Below are positions 14,609 to 23,645 of a DNA stretch of 64,000 nucleotides, in pieces (position 1 is the stretch's first letter; each line of letters opens with the position of its first letter). Position numbers and translations under genes: made by a program. The stretch covers positions 1-64,000 of the forward strand of contig NZ_BNBB01000018.1 in NCBI RefSeq assembly GCF_014654615.1. The letters are read 5' to 3'. The DNA comes from Streptosporangium violaceochromogenes (GTDB taxonomy: Bacteria; Actinomycetota; Actinomycetes; Streptosporangiales; Streptosporangiaceae). The notes below the pieces were generated by a model that saw nothing but the letters and a program-made list of their open reading frames with translations, searched no databases and was not told where the DNA came from.

Positions 14609-15466
14609 TCAGCCCGCCGGGCCGGTTCGCGCGGCGGTGAACAGCAGCGGCGAGCGGACGCCGAGGAGGGCGGCGGAGTCGGCGACGACCTCCGCCACCC
14701 ACCCGATCGCATCGCACGACCACTCGGTGAGTTCCCCGCGCAGCACCAGGCCGTGCAGGGCCGGGCCGTTCCAGAAGTCGTCGTGGAACGGCGGGGCGAG
14801 GACGGCGTCCGGGCCGGCGAGGTCGTGGGACCGGAAGTCGAACACGTCCTGCTCCAGCCGGCGGAGGTGATCGGCGAGCCGCTCGGCGACGGCGGGGATC
14901 GACGGGTCCCGGCCGCTGCTGACGGTGATCTCCACCGCTGTGCTCGATCGCGGGTCGTGTTCGACGAACCAGGGAGCCGTCGACATCGAGGGCGCGTACG
15001 GCGGGCGCGACGAGGCGTCCAGCCCCTGGACCGGCAGGAGGGCCTGGACCGCGGACAGATCCAGCCTGCCGGCCCGCGCCGTCGCGTCATGGGCGCACCG
15101 CAGGAACGGCTGCACCGGCAGTGGCCGATCACCGGCCACCGCCGAGGCTTCGACCTGGAACCACGAGACCGGCTTCGTTCCGGCGGCGGCGCGGGGATGT
15201 CCCCATCCGGCGTCGTTCATCCCCCACAGCCCGGGTGCGCCGACGTCTCTCTCGGAGCCGTCCTTCCGCACCGCGACCCCCCTGTCCTCAAGCCAGCCCA
15301 TGGCGAGCGACCGATGGTAGAACAGGAAGTAGGCGTCGTACTCCGACTCGGGATCGCGCCAGGCGTGCGGGGTCAGCTCACCGTAGAGGACGGCGAACAT
15401 GGTGCCCGAGGTCCGGCGGCTTCCGGGCGCCACGCCCGGCCGTGCTGTGGCGTCGTCCTCCGGCAC
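14609..15466 (-). CDS. hypothetical protein
   Basis: 285-aa soluble protein, unrecognised. GTG at 15466 has GGGGAGG six bases upstream, which decides the start over an internal ATG at 15400. Notable segments are MFAVLYGELTPHAWRDPE, YDAYFLFYHRSLAMGWLED, PVSWFQVEAS and a C-terminal helix. Acidic and aromatic residues are spread evenly and there is no transmembrane segment or signal. Possibly a conserved actinomycete protein of unknown function. Confidence 0.6.
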   Translation of the reverse strand: MPEDDATARPGVAPGSRRTSGTMFAVLYGELTPHAWRDPESEYDAYFLFYHRSLAMGWLEDRGVAVRKDGSERDVGAPGLWGMNDAGWGHPRAAAGTKPVSWFQVEASAVAGDRPLPVQPFLRCAHDATARAGRLDLSAVQALLPVQGLDASSRPPYAPSMSTAPWFVEHDPRSSTAVEITVSSGRDPSIPAVAERLADHLRRLEQDVFDFRSHDLAGPDAVLAPPFHDDFWNGPALHGLVLRGELTEWSCDAIGWVAEVVADSAALLGVRSPLLFTAARTGPAG

Positions 15467-15777
15467 GCTGCCTCCCCTTTTCGGCCGCCTGTGGCCGCGA
15501 CGCCTCCTGCCCGCTCCGCCAATTTACCTGGTGGTTGACAGCCGTCCAGGCAGACCGCGGTGGCATCAAAAGATGTTCCTCAAGGAAGAAGGGGAGGAAT
15601 CCGGCCCGGCGTCTTCCTTCGCCGGAAAAGTCCGCCGATGATGAAAGAACTTTCAATGAAAACGTCGCCGCCGGAGGTGAAGGGGAAAGCCGGCCGCTCA
15701 GGGGGACCGCAAGGGTGGGGGAACCGCCGTGTCGGGCCCGCGTTCCCGCTCCGCCGTATCGGCTCTCGGACAGGTCG
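15467..15777. other. 311-bp intergenic region
   Basis: No gene found on either strand. Purine-rich on the plus strand around 15580-15680 with short AT-rich patches; probably carries the promoter of the minus-strand gene starting at 15466. Confidence 0.4.
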
Positions 15778-16134
15778 TCAGGGGTCGTCGGCCGGATCGC
15801 GGTCGATGAAGGGGATCGAGTAAAGGTTCCGGTAGCCGTCGAGGTCGGAGAAGCTCCGTGAGTACAGGCCGACACCCGGCTCCAGCGTGTCGGTCAACGC
15901 CGGCCGCAGATCGGCTATCCCGAGGAAGGACCAGCGCACGGTTTCGCCGAACTCGTTGGAGTAACTGGTCTGCTCGCCCCGCCCCGCCTGTTCCGCGGCG
16001 CGGCGGGCCTCGTCCTCCGAGCCCGCGGCGATCGGCACGATGTCCTCACTGAACCGCGGTGGACGGTATCCGCCCTCCACGAGGGTGGAGTACACGAGGA
16101 CCGCGATGTAGAGATTGGGCGCGGGCTCACTCAT
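15778..16134 (-). CDS. DUF4288-like protein
   Basis: 118-aa protein beginning NLYIAVLVYSTLVEGGYRPPRFSEDIVPIAA, then an Ala/Glu-rich helix (SEDEARRAAEQAGR), TSYSNEFGETVRWSFLGIADL and YSRSFSDLDGYRNL. This order (a strand with IAVLVYES-type start, a helix rich in EEAR, then SYxNExGExVxW) is that of DUF4288 proteins, whose function is unknown; some sit in toxin-immunity contexts. There is no toxin gene beside it here. Confidence 0.6.
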   Translation of the reverse strand: MSEPAPNLYIAVLVYSTLVEGGYRPPRFSEDIVPIAAGSEDEARRAAEQAGRGEQTSYSNEFGETVRWSFLGIADLRPALTDTLEPGVGLYSRSFSDLDGYRNLYSIPFIDRDPADDP

Positions 16135-16162
16135 GACGAACCGCCCCCCTTTCCCCTTCGTC

Positions 16163-16203
16163 GAGACGGATGTTCAACGAGACGGATGTTCAACGAGACG
16201 GAC
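16163..16203. repeat. 16-bp tandem repeat, 2.5 copies
   Basis: gagacggatgttcaac occurs at 16163-16178 and 16179-16194, followed by a partial third unit. It lies between the DUF4288-like gene and the small secreted-protein pair. Confidence 0.9.
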
Positions 16204-16229
16204 AGACGCGGCCAGGCGGGGGAACGGGA

Positions 16230-16541
16230 TCAGGACTTGGCGAACCTGCCGTCGGTCAGCAGCTTCCACGCCGTCCGCCCCGTGGTCGTGCGGTCCACCT
16301 TGATCTGGGCCAGGGTGCTGTCCAGATGTTCGGCCGGAAAAACGCTGCGCACCGATGCCCTGCGGCAACGCGAGATGTAGTCGTCGGCGACGGCGCCGAA
16401 ATTCTCCTCGACCCTACAGCCCGGAGGCGCGAGGACGGCGGCGGCGCCACGGTGCCGCACCGTGGTCGCCGCCTGGGCGGCGTCCACGGTGCCGGCCACG
16501 CCGAAGACGACGAGCAGCGTGAGGATGAGTCTTCGGACCAC
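16230..16541 (-). CDS. small secreted protein
   Basis: 103-aa protein with a clear Sec signal: MVRRLILTLLVVFGVAGTVD, cleavage likely after AAQA (about residue 24). The mature part (~79 aa) has two cysteines (PPGCR and SRCRR), which could form one disulphide, and a C-terminal TAWKLLTDGRF. It starts 4 nt after the stop of the secreted protein at 16546, so the two form an operon. Function unknown. Confidence 0.65.
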   Translation of the reverse strand: MVRRLILTLLVVFGVAGTVDAAQAATTVRHRGAAAVLAPPGCRVEENFGAVADDYISRCRRASVRSVFPAEHLDSTLAQIKVDRTTTGRTAWKLLTDGRFAKS

Positions 16542-16545
16542 GTCG

Positions 16546-17019
16546 TTACCTTCCCGTCCTGGGAACGGGTCTGGCGGGGCCGATGTCGTCCGGCCTGGAC
16601 GGGACTCTGGAGGGGGGCAGGGCTTCGCCGCCGGAGTCCCTGCCGGAGGTGGGGGAGCCGACGTGGGAGCCCGCCCTGTTGGGGTTCGTCTTCCAGCCGG
16701 TGCAGTTGTTACCGCCGCCCCAGACCTGCTCGCAGAGCCTCATGCGCACGATGGTCGTGCCGGACCCCGATGTCGAGCAGGCTCCCGGCCCGCGCTTCTC
16801 CCAGAACGCCCCGCCGTTGCCCGAGGCGCGCACGTACTGGACCTGAACGGCGTTGTGGTCGTCTTCGCCGTCGCAGAGCGTGACCTCCCCGCCGGTCGAC
16901 GAGACGACCGCGACGTTCTGGCCGTGGGTCACCTTGAAGGTCAGGGCGGAGGCGGGCTGCGCGGTGCCGAGGGCGACGGCGGCGAGCAGGCCGGCGGAGA
17001 TCAGAGGTCGGAAAGTCAT
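16546..17019 (-). CDS. secreted cysteine-containing protein
   Basis: 157-aa protein with signal peptide (LISAGLLAAVALGTAQPASA, cleavage near residue 26). The mature protein has an immunoglobulin-like or beta-rich feel (FKVTHGQNVAVVSSTGGEVTLCDGED), four cysteines and a Pro/Ser/Arg-rich tail. It is followed after 4 nt by a second small secreted protein. The AT-rich segment upstream (17060-17190) probably holds the promoter. No family recognised. Confidence 0.65.
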   Translation of the reverse strand: MTFRPLISAGLLAAVALGTAQPASALTFKVTHGQNVAVVSSTGGEVTLCDGEDDHNAVQVQYVRASGNGGAFWEKRGPGACSTSGSGTTIVRMRLCEQVWGGGNNCTGWKTNPNRAGSHVGSPTSGRDSGGEALPPSRVPSRPDDIGPARPVPRTGR

Positions 17020-17369
17020 TGATGTGAATCTCCCGGTGAGAGAACGGCGGATGGCGCGGAATTATCCGGCGCACCACAGAGTGCATGAACAATGCTTCAC
17101 GGTCAATCGACTTAACAAACGTGTCACTTAACGGAATGTGATGCTTCTCATTTCTTGAAAAATTCCCATAAATACTTTCCGTTGGGTTCCGGGTGGCGCT
17201 TTCCCGTTATCGGGAAGACCGATGCGAGGTCGTTTTCATGTTGATTTGTGGTCGCTTGTGGATGTTCGTCCAGAAAGGCGTCCGGCGCTTCGTCTTCCCG
17301 TACGACGCGCTCACGCGCGCCCGGCGACGTGAAATCCCACCGGCACCCCGAAAGCGGTGACCAGGGCCG
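17020..17369. other. 350-bp divergent intergenic region
   Basis: No gene. Bases 17060-17200 are markedly AT-rich for this chromosome (for example TTTCTTGAAAAATTCCCATAA) and separate the secreted-protein operon (minus) from the MBL hydrolase (plus). Confidence 0.5.
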
Positions 17370-17393
17370 GTGAGGAGGCCCACAATCTTCGCT

Positions 17394-18365
17394 ATGAGTT
17401 CATCGCGGCACGACCGCTCCCTACCCTCAGGGTCCCCGGCGTCTCAGGTTTCGGCGCCCCCGGCCCGCGTCCAGGAGGTCTCCGACGGCATTTACGCCTA
17501 CATCCAGCCCGACGGGAGCTGGTGGGTCAACAACACCGGGTTTCTCGTCGGCGAGCACGGGGTGATCAGTGTGGACTCCTGCGCCACCGAACGGCGCACC
17601 CTGGCCTACCGCGAGGCGATCAGGTCGGTCACCGGTCGGCCGATCACGACATTGATCAACACCCACCATCACGGCGACCACACGTTCGGCAACTTCGCCT
17701 TCCCCGAGGCGACGATCGTCGGGCACGAGCAGACCAGAAAGATGGTCCTCGCGGAGGGGATCGCGGAGTACCGCACGCTGGCCTGGACCCCGGTCGACTG
17801 GGGCGATCTGCGACCGTGCCCGCCGTTCCTCACCTACACCGACGGGGTGACCGTCCACTCCGGCGAACTGCGCTGCGAGGTCCGGCACGTCGGCACCCCG
17901 GCGCACACGGACAACGACTCCATCGTGTGGATCCCCGAGCGGTCGCTGCTGTTCGCCGGGGACCTGCTGTTCAACGGCGGCACGCCGTTCGTGATGACGG
18001 GTTCGGTCGCGGGGACCGTCGAGGTGCTCGAAGAACTCAAGGGGCTGGGCGCCGAGACGATCGTCCCCGGCCACGGCGAGGTCTGCGGCCCGGAGGTCAT
18101 CGACCGGGTGCTGGGGTATCTGCGGTTCCTGGCGGACGTCGCCGAGCGCGGCCGGGCGGCCGGTCTGTCGCCGCTGGAGGCCGCGCGGGAGACCGACCTC
18201 GGCGAGTACGGCGGGCTGCTCGACTCCGAGCGCATCGTCGGCAACCTGTACCGGGCCTACGCCGAGCTGGACGGCCTGCCCCGGGGCGGGCCGATCGACC
18301 TGGTCGCGGCACTGGGCGACATGGTCGCCTTCAACGGCGGCAGGCCGCTGACCTGCCTCGCCTGA
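17394..18365 (+). CDS. MBL-fold metallo-hydrolase
   Basis: 323-aa protein of the metallo-beta-lactamase fold, with HHHGDH at residues 91-96, a downstream metal His in GTPAHTDND, the bridging Asp in LLFAGDLLFNGG, and PGHGEVCGPE. The N-terminal VSDGIYAYIQPDGSWWVNNTGFLV is typical of cyclase- or hydrolase-like members. It probably binds two Zn ions; the substrate is unknown. The start is uncertain: the only good purine block (GAGGAGG) lies 15 nt before this ATG and coincides with an earlier GTG at 17370. A stable hairpin follows the gene. Confidence 0.85.
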   Translation: MSSSRHDRSLPSGSPASQVSAPPARVQEVSDGIYAYIQPDGSWWVNNTGFLVGEHGVISVDSCATERRTLAYREAIRSVTGRPITTLINTHHHGDHTFGNFAFPEATIVGHEQTRKMVLAEGIAEYRTLAWTPVDWGDLRPCPPFLTYTDGVTVHSGELRCEVRHVGTPAHTDNDSIVWIPERSLLFAGDLLFNGGTPFVMTGSVAGTVEVLEELKGLGAETIVPGHGEVCGPEVIDRVLGYLRFLADVAERGRAAGLSPLEAARETDLGEYGGLLDSERIVGNLYRAYAELDGLPRGGPIDLVAALGDMVAFNGGRPLTCLA

Positions 18366-18418
18366 CGGCCCCCGGGAGGGCGGCGGCCGGCCGGGCCGGT
18401 GACCCACGGCGACCGGCC

Positions 18419-18446
18419 GCCGTCCCGCCTTCGGTACCGGGACGGC
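18419..18446 (+). terminator. hairpin after the MBL hydrolase gene
   Basis: GCCGTCCCG (18419-18427) pairs with CGGGACGGC (18438-18446) over a 10-nt loop, 54 bp past the stop. No T-run follows, as is usual in such GC-rich genomes. Confidence 0.5.
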
Positions 18447-18590
18447 GCTACCGGGACGGCGGGGCGGGCCGGGTCACCCGCGGCGTCCCGGTGACCGCCG
18501 GCACGGGCCGGTCGCGATCGGTTGATTAGAACCCGCTGGTTGGGACAGAGGGAGGGGGACAGGCAGGGAACGACCGATCGGACGGTGCCA

Positions 18591-20021
18591 ATGGGTCAGC
18601 GAGTCGACAGGGAACGCTTCTCCGAGGCGGAGTTCGGCCGCTTCGGGGAACGGCTGGCCGAGCAGCTCGTCACGCTTCGCGACCTCCTCGCCAGACCGGG
18701 GTTCGGCGCGGGCCCGGCCACGGTGGGGGCCGAGCTGGAGCTGTTCCTGGTGACCCCCGACGGCAGGCCGCTCCCGCGCAACGGCGAGGTCCGGGCCGCC
18801 GCGGCCGACGACCGGCTCGTGCCGGAGCTGGGCCGCTACAACCTGGAGATCAACCTGACCCCGCTGCCGCTCGCCGGGCGGCCCTTCTCCGCGCTGGTCC
18901 GTGAGATACGGGAGGCCATGGAGACGGTGGACGCCGCGGCGGCCACCCAGGGCGGCCGGGTGGTGGCGATCGGGATCCTGCCCTCTCTGAGCGAGTTCGA
19001 CTTCACCCACGAGGCGCTCAGCGACGAGAGCCGCTACCGGGCCCTGAGCAGGGGAATGAGACGGTTGCGCGCCGAACCGTTCCGGGTGAGCATCGAGGGG
19101 GCGGAGAAACTTGAGCTGGAGGTGGAGGGAGTGATCCTGGAGAGCGCCAACACCTCGTGGCAGGTTCACCTCCGCACCGCCCCCGCGGACTTCGCCCGCG
19201 TCCACAACGCCGCCCAGCTGGCCACCGGCCCGGTTCTGGCGGTCAGCGGCAACTCGCCGGGCTTTCTGGGCAGGCGCCTGTGGGAGGAGACCAGGATCGC
19301 GCTGTTCGAGGAGGCGGCCGACGACCGGGACGTGGAGCGGCGCGACCGCAGAGACCGGCGCGTGGCCTTCGGGTCCGGCTGGGTGAGCGGGGCCGAGGAG
19401 ATCTTCGAGGCGTGCGTGCGCGACTACGAGCCGGTGATGCCGATGACCTCCGAGAAGGACCCCGAGGCCGGGGGAGCCCCGCGGCTGGACGAGCTCCGGC
19501 TGCACCAGGGCACGGTGTGGCAGTGGAACCGCCCGGTCTACGACCCGGCGGACGGCGGCCACCTGCGGGTGGAGATGCGTGCCCTGCCCGCGGGGCCGAC
19601 CGCCGTGGACATGGTGGCCAACAGCGCCTTCCTGCTCGGCCTCACCGCGGCCCTGGCGGTCGAGCCGGTCGAGGAGTTCCCCTTCGCCGAGGCGTACCGC
19701 AACTTCTACCGCGCGGCGATCCACGGCCTGGACGCCTCGCTGAGCTGGCCGGGCAGGCAGGAGGCCCCCGCCCACCTGCTCGCCCTCGACCTGCTGCCCG
19801 TCGCCGCGGCGGGCCTCGAACGGGTGGGGGTGGACCCCGGCGAGGCCGAATGGACGCTGGACGTCATCCGGGAGCGGGTCAGGCTCCGCCGTACCGGCGC
19901 GGTCTGGCAGCGGGAGGCCCTCGGCGACCGTGCCGCCGACCCGGCGGCGCGGGCCCGCATGGTGACCCGCTACCGCGAGCTGGCGCTGACCGGCAGGCCG
20001 GTGCACGCCTGGCCGTCGTGA
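18591..20021 (+). CDS. glutamate-cysteine ligase family (GCS2) protein
   Basis: 476-aa soluble protein. GAELELFLV at residues 47-55 and the YNLEINLTP strand are the metal/ATP-binding core of the GCS2 superfamily. Later come NTSWQVHLR, GQTVWQWNRPVY-type glutamate-binding elements (HQGTVWQWNRPVYD) and LRVEMRALPAGPT. Family members join an amino acid to Glu or Cys (YbdK, EgtA, mycothiol- or ergothioneine-related ligases); this one is longer than YbdK and its substrate is not evident. ATG 18591 is chosen for similarity to family N-termini; no strong ribosome site is visible for it, and a GTG at 18585 is possible. Confidence 0.8.
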   Translation: MGQRVDRERFSEAEFGRFGERLAEQLVTLRDLLARPGFGAGPATVGAELELFLVTPDGRPLPRNGEVRAAAADDRLVPELGRYNLEINLTPLPLAGRPFSALVREIREAMETVDAAAATQGGRVVAIGILPSLSEFDFTHEALSDESRYRALSRGMRRLRAEPFRVSIEGAEKLELEVEGVILESANTSWQVHLRTAPADFARVHNAAQLATGPVLAVSGNSPGFLGRRLWEETRIALFEEAADDRDVERRDRRDRRVAFGSGWVSGAEEIFEACVRDYEPVMPMTSEKDPEAGGAPRLDELRLHQGTVWQWNRPVYDPADGGHLRVEMRALPAGPTAVDMVANSAFLLGLTAALAVEPVEEFPFAEAYRNFYRAAIHGLDASLSWPGRQEAPAHLLALDLLPVAAAGLERVGVDPGEAEWTLDVIRERVRLRRTGAVWQREALGDRAADPAARARMVTRYRELALTGRPVHAWPS

Positions 20022-20169
20022 TCGGGAGGGCGCGCCCCCGGGGCGGTCACGGAAGCGCGTCTTCAGGGCGGTCACAGAGGGAGCAAGGGAACATAAGTCC
20101 CGGCATACTCGTGAACTCCGCATCTTGACGCCGGCCGCGGTCGCGGCCGGAGAGGGAGGAGCACCCCCC

Positions 20170-21219
20170 ATGAGCGCGATGGCACCCGCCGAGGTTGGAC
20201 CGTTCGAGCTGAGGCGCGACGACGGCGAATCGGCGGAGGGGGCCCGGGTTCTGGGGGAGCGGCTCATGCACGTGCCCCTGTCCGCCGTGCTGGCCGGGGC
20301 GAACCGGGTGGCGGTCCGCCGGGGCGGCACGGGCGCCGGGGCGTTCGGGACGATGAAGCCCCGCCCGGTGGACTGGTACTGCTTCGACGCCGCCGACAAC
20401 GCCGTCACCGACTGGTACCCCCAGGGGCTGACCTGCGCCTCCGACGCGGGGGTCGACGGGAACACGTTCGTGGTGAGCTGGTACCACCGGCCGCAGGCGG
20501 GTCCGGAGCGCGGGGTGCGCCTGTCCTTCCTCGACACGGCGAAGCTCCGCTACCGCCACGTCCTGCTCGTGGCCGCCGACCCCGGCGGCGGCATCTCGCC
20601 GATCGACATCCACGCCGGCGGCGTCGCCTGGTACGGCGACCTGCTGTACGTCGCCGACACCCGCAGGGGCCTGCGGGTGTTCGACGTCGGGCACATCCTG
20701 GAGGTGAACGGGAAGGGGAAGACCACGGTCGGCGAGAAGAACGGGGTCTACAGCGCCTTCGGCTACCGCTACGTCATGCCGCAGATCGGCGCCTGGACCC
20801 CGGCCGCCGCCGGCTCCGGCCGGTTCTCCTTCGCGGCCGTCGACCGCAGCACCGACCCCCACACGCTCATCTCCGGGGAGTACGTGGAGGCCCCCGGTAA
20901 GGTCGGCCGGGTGGCCCGCTGGCCGCTGAACCCCGACGGCTCCCTGCCGACGGACGCCGACGGCGTCGCCTCCGCGGTGGACGCCCACCACCTGCCCGAG
21001 GGCAGGATCCAGGGGGCACTGTCCCACAAGGGCGCCTGGTACCTCAGCAAGGGGGCGGGCGCTACCAGGAACGGCTCCCTGGTCGTGGTCGGCGAGGCGG
21101 TGAGCAGACGTCCTTACCCGGTGGGCCCGGAGGATCTCACCTGCCTGCGCGATGAGGGCACGCTGTGGAGCGTCACCGAGTTCGTGGGCCGCCGCGTGGT
21201 GTACGGCGTGCCGCTGTGA
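20170..21219 (+). CDS. hypothetical protein, beta-propeller-like
   Basis: 349-aa protein with no signal peptide. Repeated strand patterns (NTFVVSWYHR, GVRLSFLDTAKLRYRHVLLV, GVAWYGDLLYVADTRRGLRVFDV, GALSHKGAWYLSKG, GTLWSVTEFVG) alternate at roughly 40-60 residues and suggest a beta-propeller. YVADTRRGLRVFD is reminiscent of NHL/WD-type blades. AGGGAGGAG precedes the ATG at 20170. No catalytic residues identified. It is convergent with pcp. Confidence 0.65.
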   Translation: MSAMAPAEVGPFELRRDDGESAEGARVLGERLMHVPLSAVLAGANRVAVRRGGTGAGAFGTMKPRPVDWYCFDAADNAVTDWYPQGLTCASDAGVDGNTFVVSWYHRPQAGPERGVRLSFLDTAKLRYRHVLLVAADPGGGISPIDIHAGGVAWYGDLLYVADTRRGLRVFDVGHILEVNGKGKTTVGEKNGVYSAFGYRYVMPQIGAWTPAAAGSGRFSFAAVDRSTDPHTLISGEYVEAPGKVGRVARWPLNPDGSLPTDADGVASAVDAHHLPEGRIQGALSHKGAWYLSKGAGATRNGSLVVVGEAVSRRPYPVGPEDLTCLRDEGTLWSVTEFVGRRVVYGVPL

Positions 21220-21299
21220 CCCCCGAGGCCCGCCGGGCTCCCGGGGGAGGGGAGGCGCGGGGAGGGAGGACCCGGCGGAGGGGCCCGGGGAAGGGGGGC

Positions 21300-21920
21300 T
21301 CAGTGCAGGGAGCCGCCGACCAGGCGCAGGTCGCCGTTCACCGAGACGGCCGCGGCCACGATCGCCGTCAGCGCCTCGGCGGCCGTCGCGACCGGCATGG
21401 ACGGCGCGCCCTGGTCGAGCACCTGCGCGGGCGCGAACGGCACGTGCACGAAACCGCCCCTGATCTCGGGCCGCTCGGTGGCGATCAGATGCATGAGGCC
21501 GTAGAAGAGGTGGTTGCAGACGAACGTGCCCGCGCTGTGCGACACGCTCGCCGCGACCCCCGCCGTGCGCGCCGCCGCCACGCAGGCCTTCACCGGCAGC
21601 GTGGCGAAGTAGGCCGCGGGGCCGCCCCGGACGACCTGCTCGTCGATCGGCCGCCGTCCGGCGTTGTCGGGGATGCGGGCGTCGTCGAGGTTGACGGCCA
21701 CCCGCTCGACCGTCACGTCGGGCCGCCCCCCGGCCTGCCCGACGCAGACGACCACCGCCGGGTCGTGCTCCTGCACCGCCGCGCGCAGGCATTCGAGCGA
21801 GGCGCCGAACGCGCACGGCACCTGCACGGCCCGCACCCCGGGCACCCTCCTGGCCGCCTCCCACGAGGGGTTGACCGAGGCGCCGTCGAACGGCTCGAAG
21901 CCGGTGAGCAGAACGCTCAT
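21300..21920 (-). CDS. pcp: pyrrolidone-carboxylate peptidase
   Basis: 206-aa cytoplasmic cysteine peptidase that removes N-terminal pyroglutamate. N-terminal LLTGFEPFDG is diagnostic. The catalytic triad is visible as Glu72 (VTVERVAVN), Cys135 (SAGTFVCNHLFYGLMH) and His159 (GFVHVPF). The ATG at 21920 overlaps the stop of the DCC-family gene by 4 nt, so they form a coupled operon. Confidence 0.93.
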   Translation of the reverse strand: MSVLLTGFEPFDGASVNPSWEAARRVPGVRAVQVPCAFGASLECLRAAVQEHDPAVVVCVGQAGGRPDVTVERVAVNLDDARIPDNAGRRPIDEQVVRGGPAAYFATLPVKACVAAARTAGVAASVSHSAGTFVCNHLFYGLMHLIATERPEIRGGFVHVPFAPAQVLDQGAPSMPVATAAEALTAIVAAAVSVNGDLRLVGGSLH

Positions 21921-22294
21921 CGCCGGTCCGCGGGCGGTGAGCAGGCGGGTGTGCCACCGGGCAGGCGGTGACGGTTGGCCGAGACGAGCCGGTAGACCCC
22001 GTGGGCCACCCACCGCAGCGGCGGCACGCGCAGCAGCAGGCCCAGGGGGCTCCACGGCGGGCCCGCGGCGATCAGGAGCCTGGCGACGGCCTGCGCCCCG
22101 CCGTACACCCGGCCGTGTTCGACCCACAGCACCTCGCGCTCCGCCCGCTCCCGGGTGGTGGCGAGCGCGGCCAGGTCCGCGCGCTGCCAGGGGGTGGGGC
22201 GGGCCCGCAGGCCGATCCGCCGCTCGGCGAAGCGGACACTCGCCGCGCAGAAGCCGCAGTCTCCGTCGTACACCAGCACCGATTGTCCCGTCAT
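21917..22294 (-). CDS. thiol-disulfide oxidoreductase, DCC family (DUF393)
   Basis: 125-aa protein starting LVYDGDCGFCAASVRFAERR, with redox motif CGFC at residues 13-16, and LWVEHGRVYGGAQAVARLL, both hallmarks of DUF393. The physiological partner is unknown. TAGGTT at 22302-22307 sits 7 nt before the ATG, so the mRNA is probably leaderless. It is coupled to pcp by a 4-nt overlap. Confidence 0.88.
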   Translation of the reverse strand: MTGQSVLVYDGDCGFCAASVRFAERRIGLRARPTPWQRADLAALATTRERAEREVLWVEHGRVYGGAQAVARLLIAAGPPWSPLGLLLRVPPLRWVAHGVYRLVSANRHRLPGGTPACSPPADRR

Positions 22295-22356
22295 GAGACA
22301 GAACCTACCCAGACGGTTCGATCACGAGTCCCGGCGCCCTCGCCTCTTACCCCGGC

Positions 22357-23247
22357 TTACCTCGGCGGGGGGCCGTCCAGGTGGCGGAACGCCTCGTGGG
22401 CCGAGCGGACGCTGTCGCGCAGGGCACGGCGCAGGTGGTCGGCCTCGGCGCTGAGGTGGCCGATCTCGGGGGCGAGGAAGCGGGCGGCGCCCGTCTCGGC
22501 GACGAGCTGCTCGTACTCCGGGAGGTGGGCCCGCAGGGCCTCGATCTGGCCCTGGGAGAGCAGGGCGCGGTCGGCCTGCGCCACGTGGGTGGCGTAACGT
22601 TCCAGGGCCTCCACCCGCGCGACCACGGCGGCCTCGCTGGCGGCCAGCGCCCGCTCCAGGGGGGCCATCGCCGCGGCCACCTCCGGAGCCCTGCCGCCCC
22701 GGCCCAGGTGGCGGTGCCGGGCCCTCAGCCCCGACAGCCTGGTCAGCAGGCGGGCGATCTCCCACTCCTCGGCGGGGAGCATCACCGCGTTCCGCACGCT
22801 GTCGAGCATCCCCGCGGCGTTGACCTGTGAGCGCAGCACGTGGTCGATCGCCCGCTGGGCCCGGCCGAGCAGTTCCCTGGCGCCGTAGTCGAAGTCCTCA
22901 AGGATGAGGTAGTGGCCGGCGTAGTGCTCGAAGTGCCGGCGCAGGACGTGCGCCTCGGCGTCGAGCGGGCTCGGCTTCCTGGCGATGTACACGCACGCGA
23001 GGATGCCGAGGTAGATGCTCGCCAGGCTCAGGAAGAAGGGGTGCAGGGGGTCACCGGTGAGCAGCGCCATGACGAACCCCGGCGCCGCCGTGCCGCCGAG
23101 GGCGACGGAGAGCGCCGGAGGGATCCGCGGCCCGTCCTGGGGTCTGGGGCGCCAGCCCGAGCGGAGCCGGTAGAGCAGGGGGCCGTTCCGCCGCAGGAGG
23201 TCGGCCACATCCGCCGGTACTTCCGGATCGACCACCACGCGGTGCAC
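22357..23247 (-). CDS. membrane-associated hypothetical protein
   Basis: 296-aa protein with two adjacent hydrophobic segments (about residues 44-85: ALSVALGGTAAPGFVMALL and FFLSLASIYLGILACVYIA), followed by a long helical, coiled-coil-like C-terminal part (RHFEHYAGHYLILED to the end). GTG at 23247 is chosen because GGAGGAGG lies upstream. It could be a membrane-anchored scaffold; no family recognised. DFDYGARELLGRAQRAIDHVL is the best conserved-looking stretch. Confidence 0.6.
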   Translation of the reverse strand: MHRVVVDPEVPADVADLLRRNGPLLYRLRSGWRPRPQDGPRIPPALSVALGGTAAPGFVMALLTGDPLHPFFLSLASIYLGILACVYIARKPSPLDAEAHVLRRHFEHYAGHYLILEDFDYGARELLGRAQRAIDHVLRSQVNAAGMLDSVRNAVMLPAEEWEIARLLTRLSGLRARHRHLGRGGRAPEVAAAMAPLERALAASEAAVVARVEALERYATHVAQADRALLSQGQIEALRAHLPEYEQLVAETGAARFLAPEIGHLSAEADHLRRALRDSVRSAHEAFRHLDGPPPR

Positions 23248-23645
23248 GGGCTCGCCTCCTCCGCCACGCGCGGAGCGCAGCAATTAAGCGTTTTACGGTA
23301 TCTGTCCTTCCATGGTGCCTCCTTGGGGTACCGGTCGCGGCCGAAATCCCCGGCGTTGTCGCGGTGGGCGCCCCGCCGGGCTCTCGTCCGACGTCTCACC
23401 GCGGTCTCCGCCGGCCCGCTCTCGGCACCCGGCCCGCCGTCGCCCGGAACGGCCGGTACCCTCACGATCCGCACGTGCGCACTCGCTAATCGGAGGGCGT
23501 GGTGTCCGGCACCGGGAGGCGTGCCGCGGGTCTGGAGAGGGCGCCAACTTCCTTCCCTCACGCGAAACCCGGATATTTACAAAGAGGGATCGGGCAACTA
23601 CAAATAGTGACTACATCATCTGGTGTCAGAACAAGGGAGGCCCCT
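23248..23645. other. 398-bp divergent intergenic region
   Basis: No gene seen. The right end (23560-23640) is AT-rich and carries the likely promoter and the AGGGAGG ribosome site of the exoprotein gene at 23646. Confidence 0.5.

Noticed and set aside
18474-20537. 687-codon open frame on the minus strand
   Set aside because: It is antisense to the glutamate-cysteine ligase-like gene and reads as low-complexity Arg/Pro/Gly sequence; the open frame is a by-product of high third-position GC.
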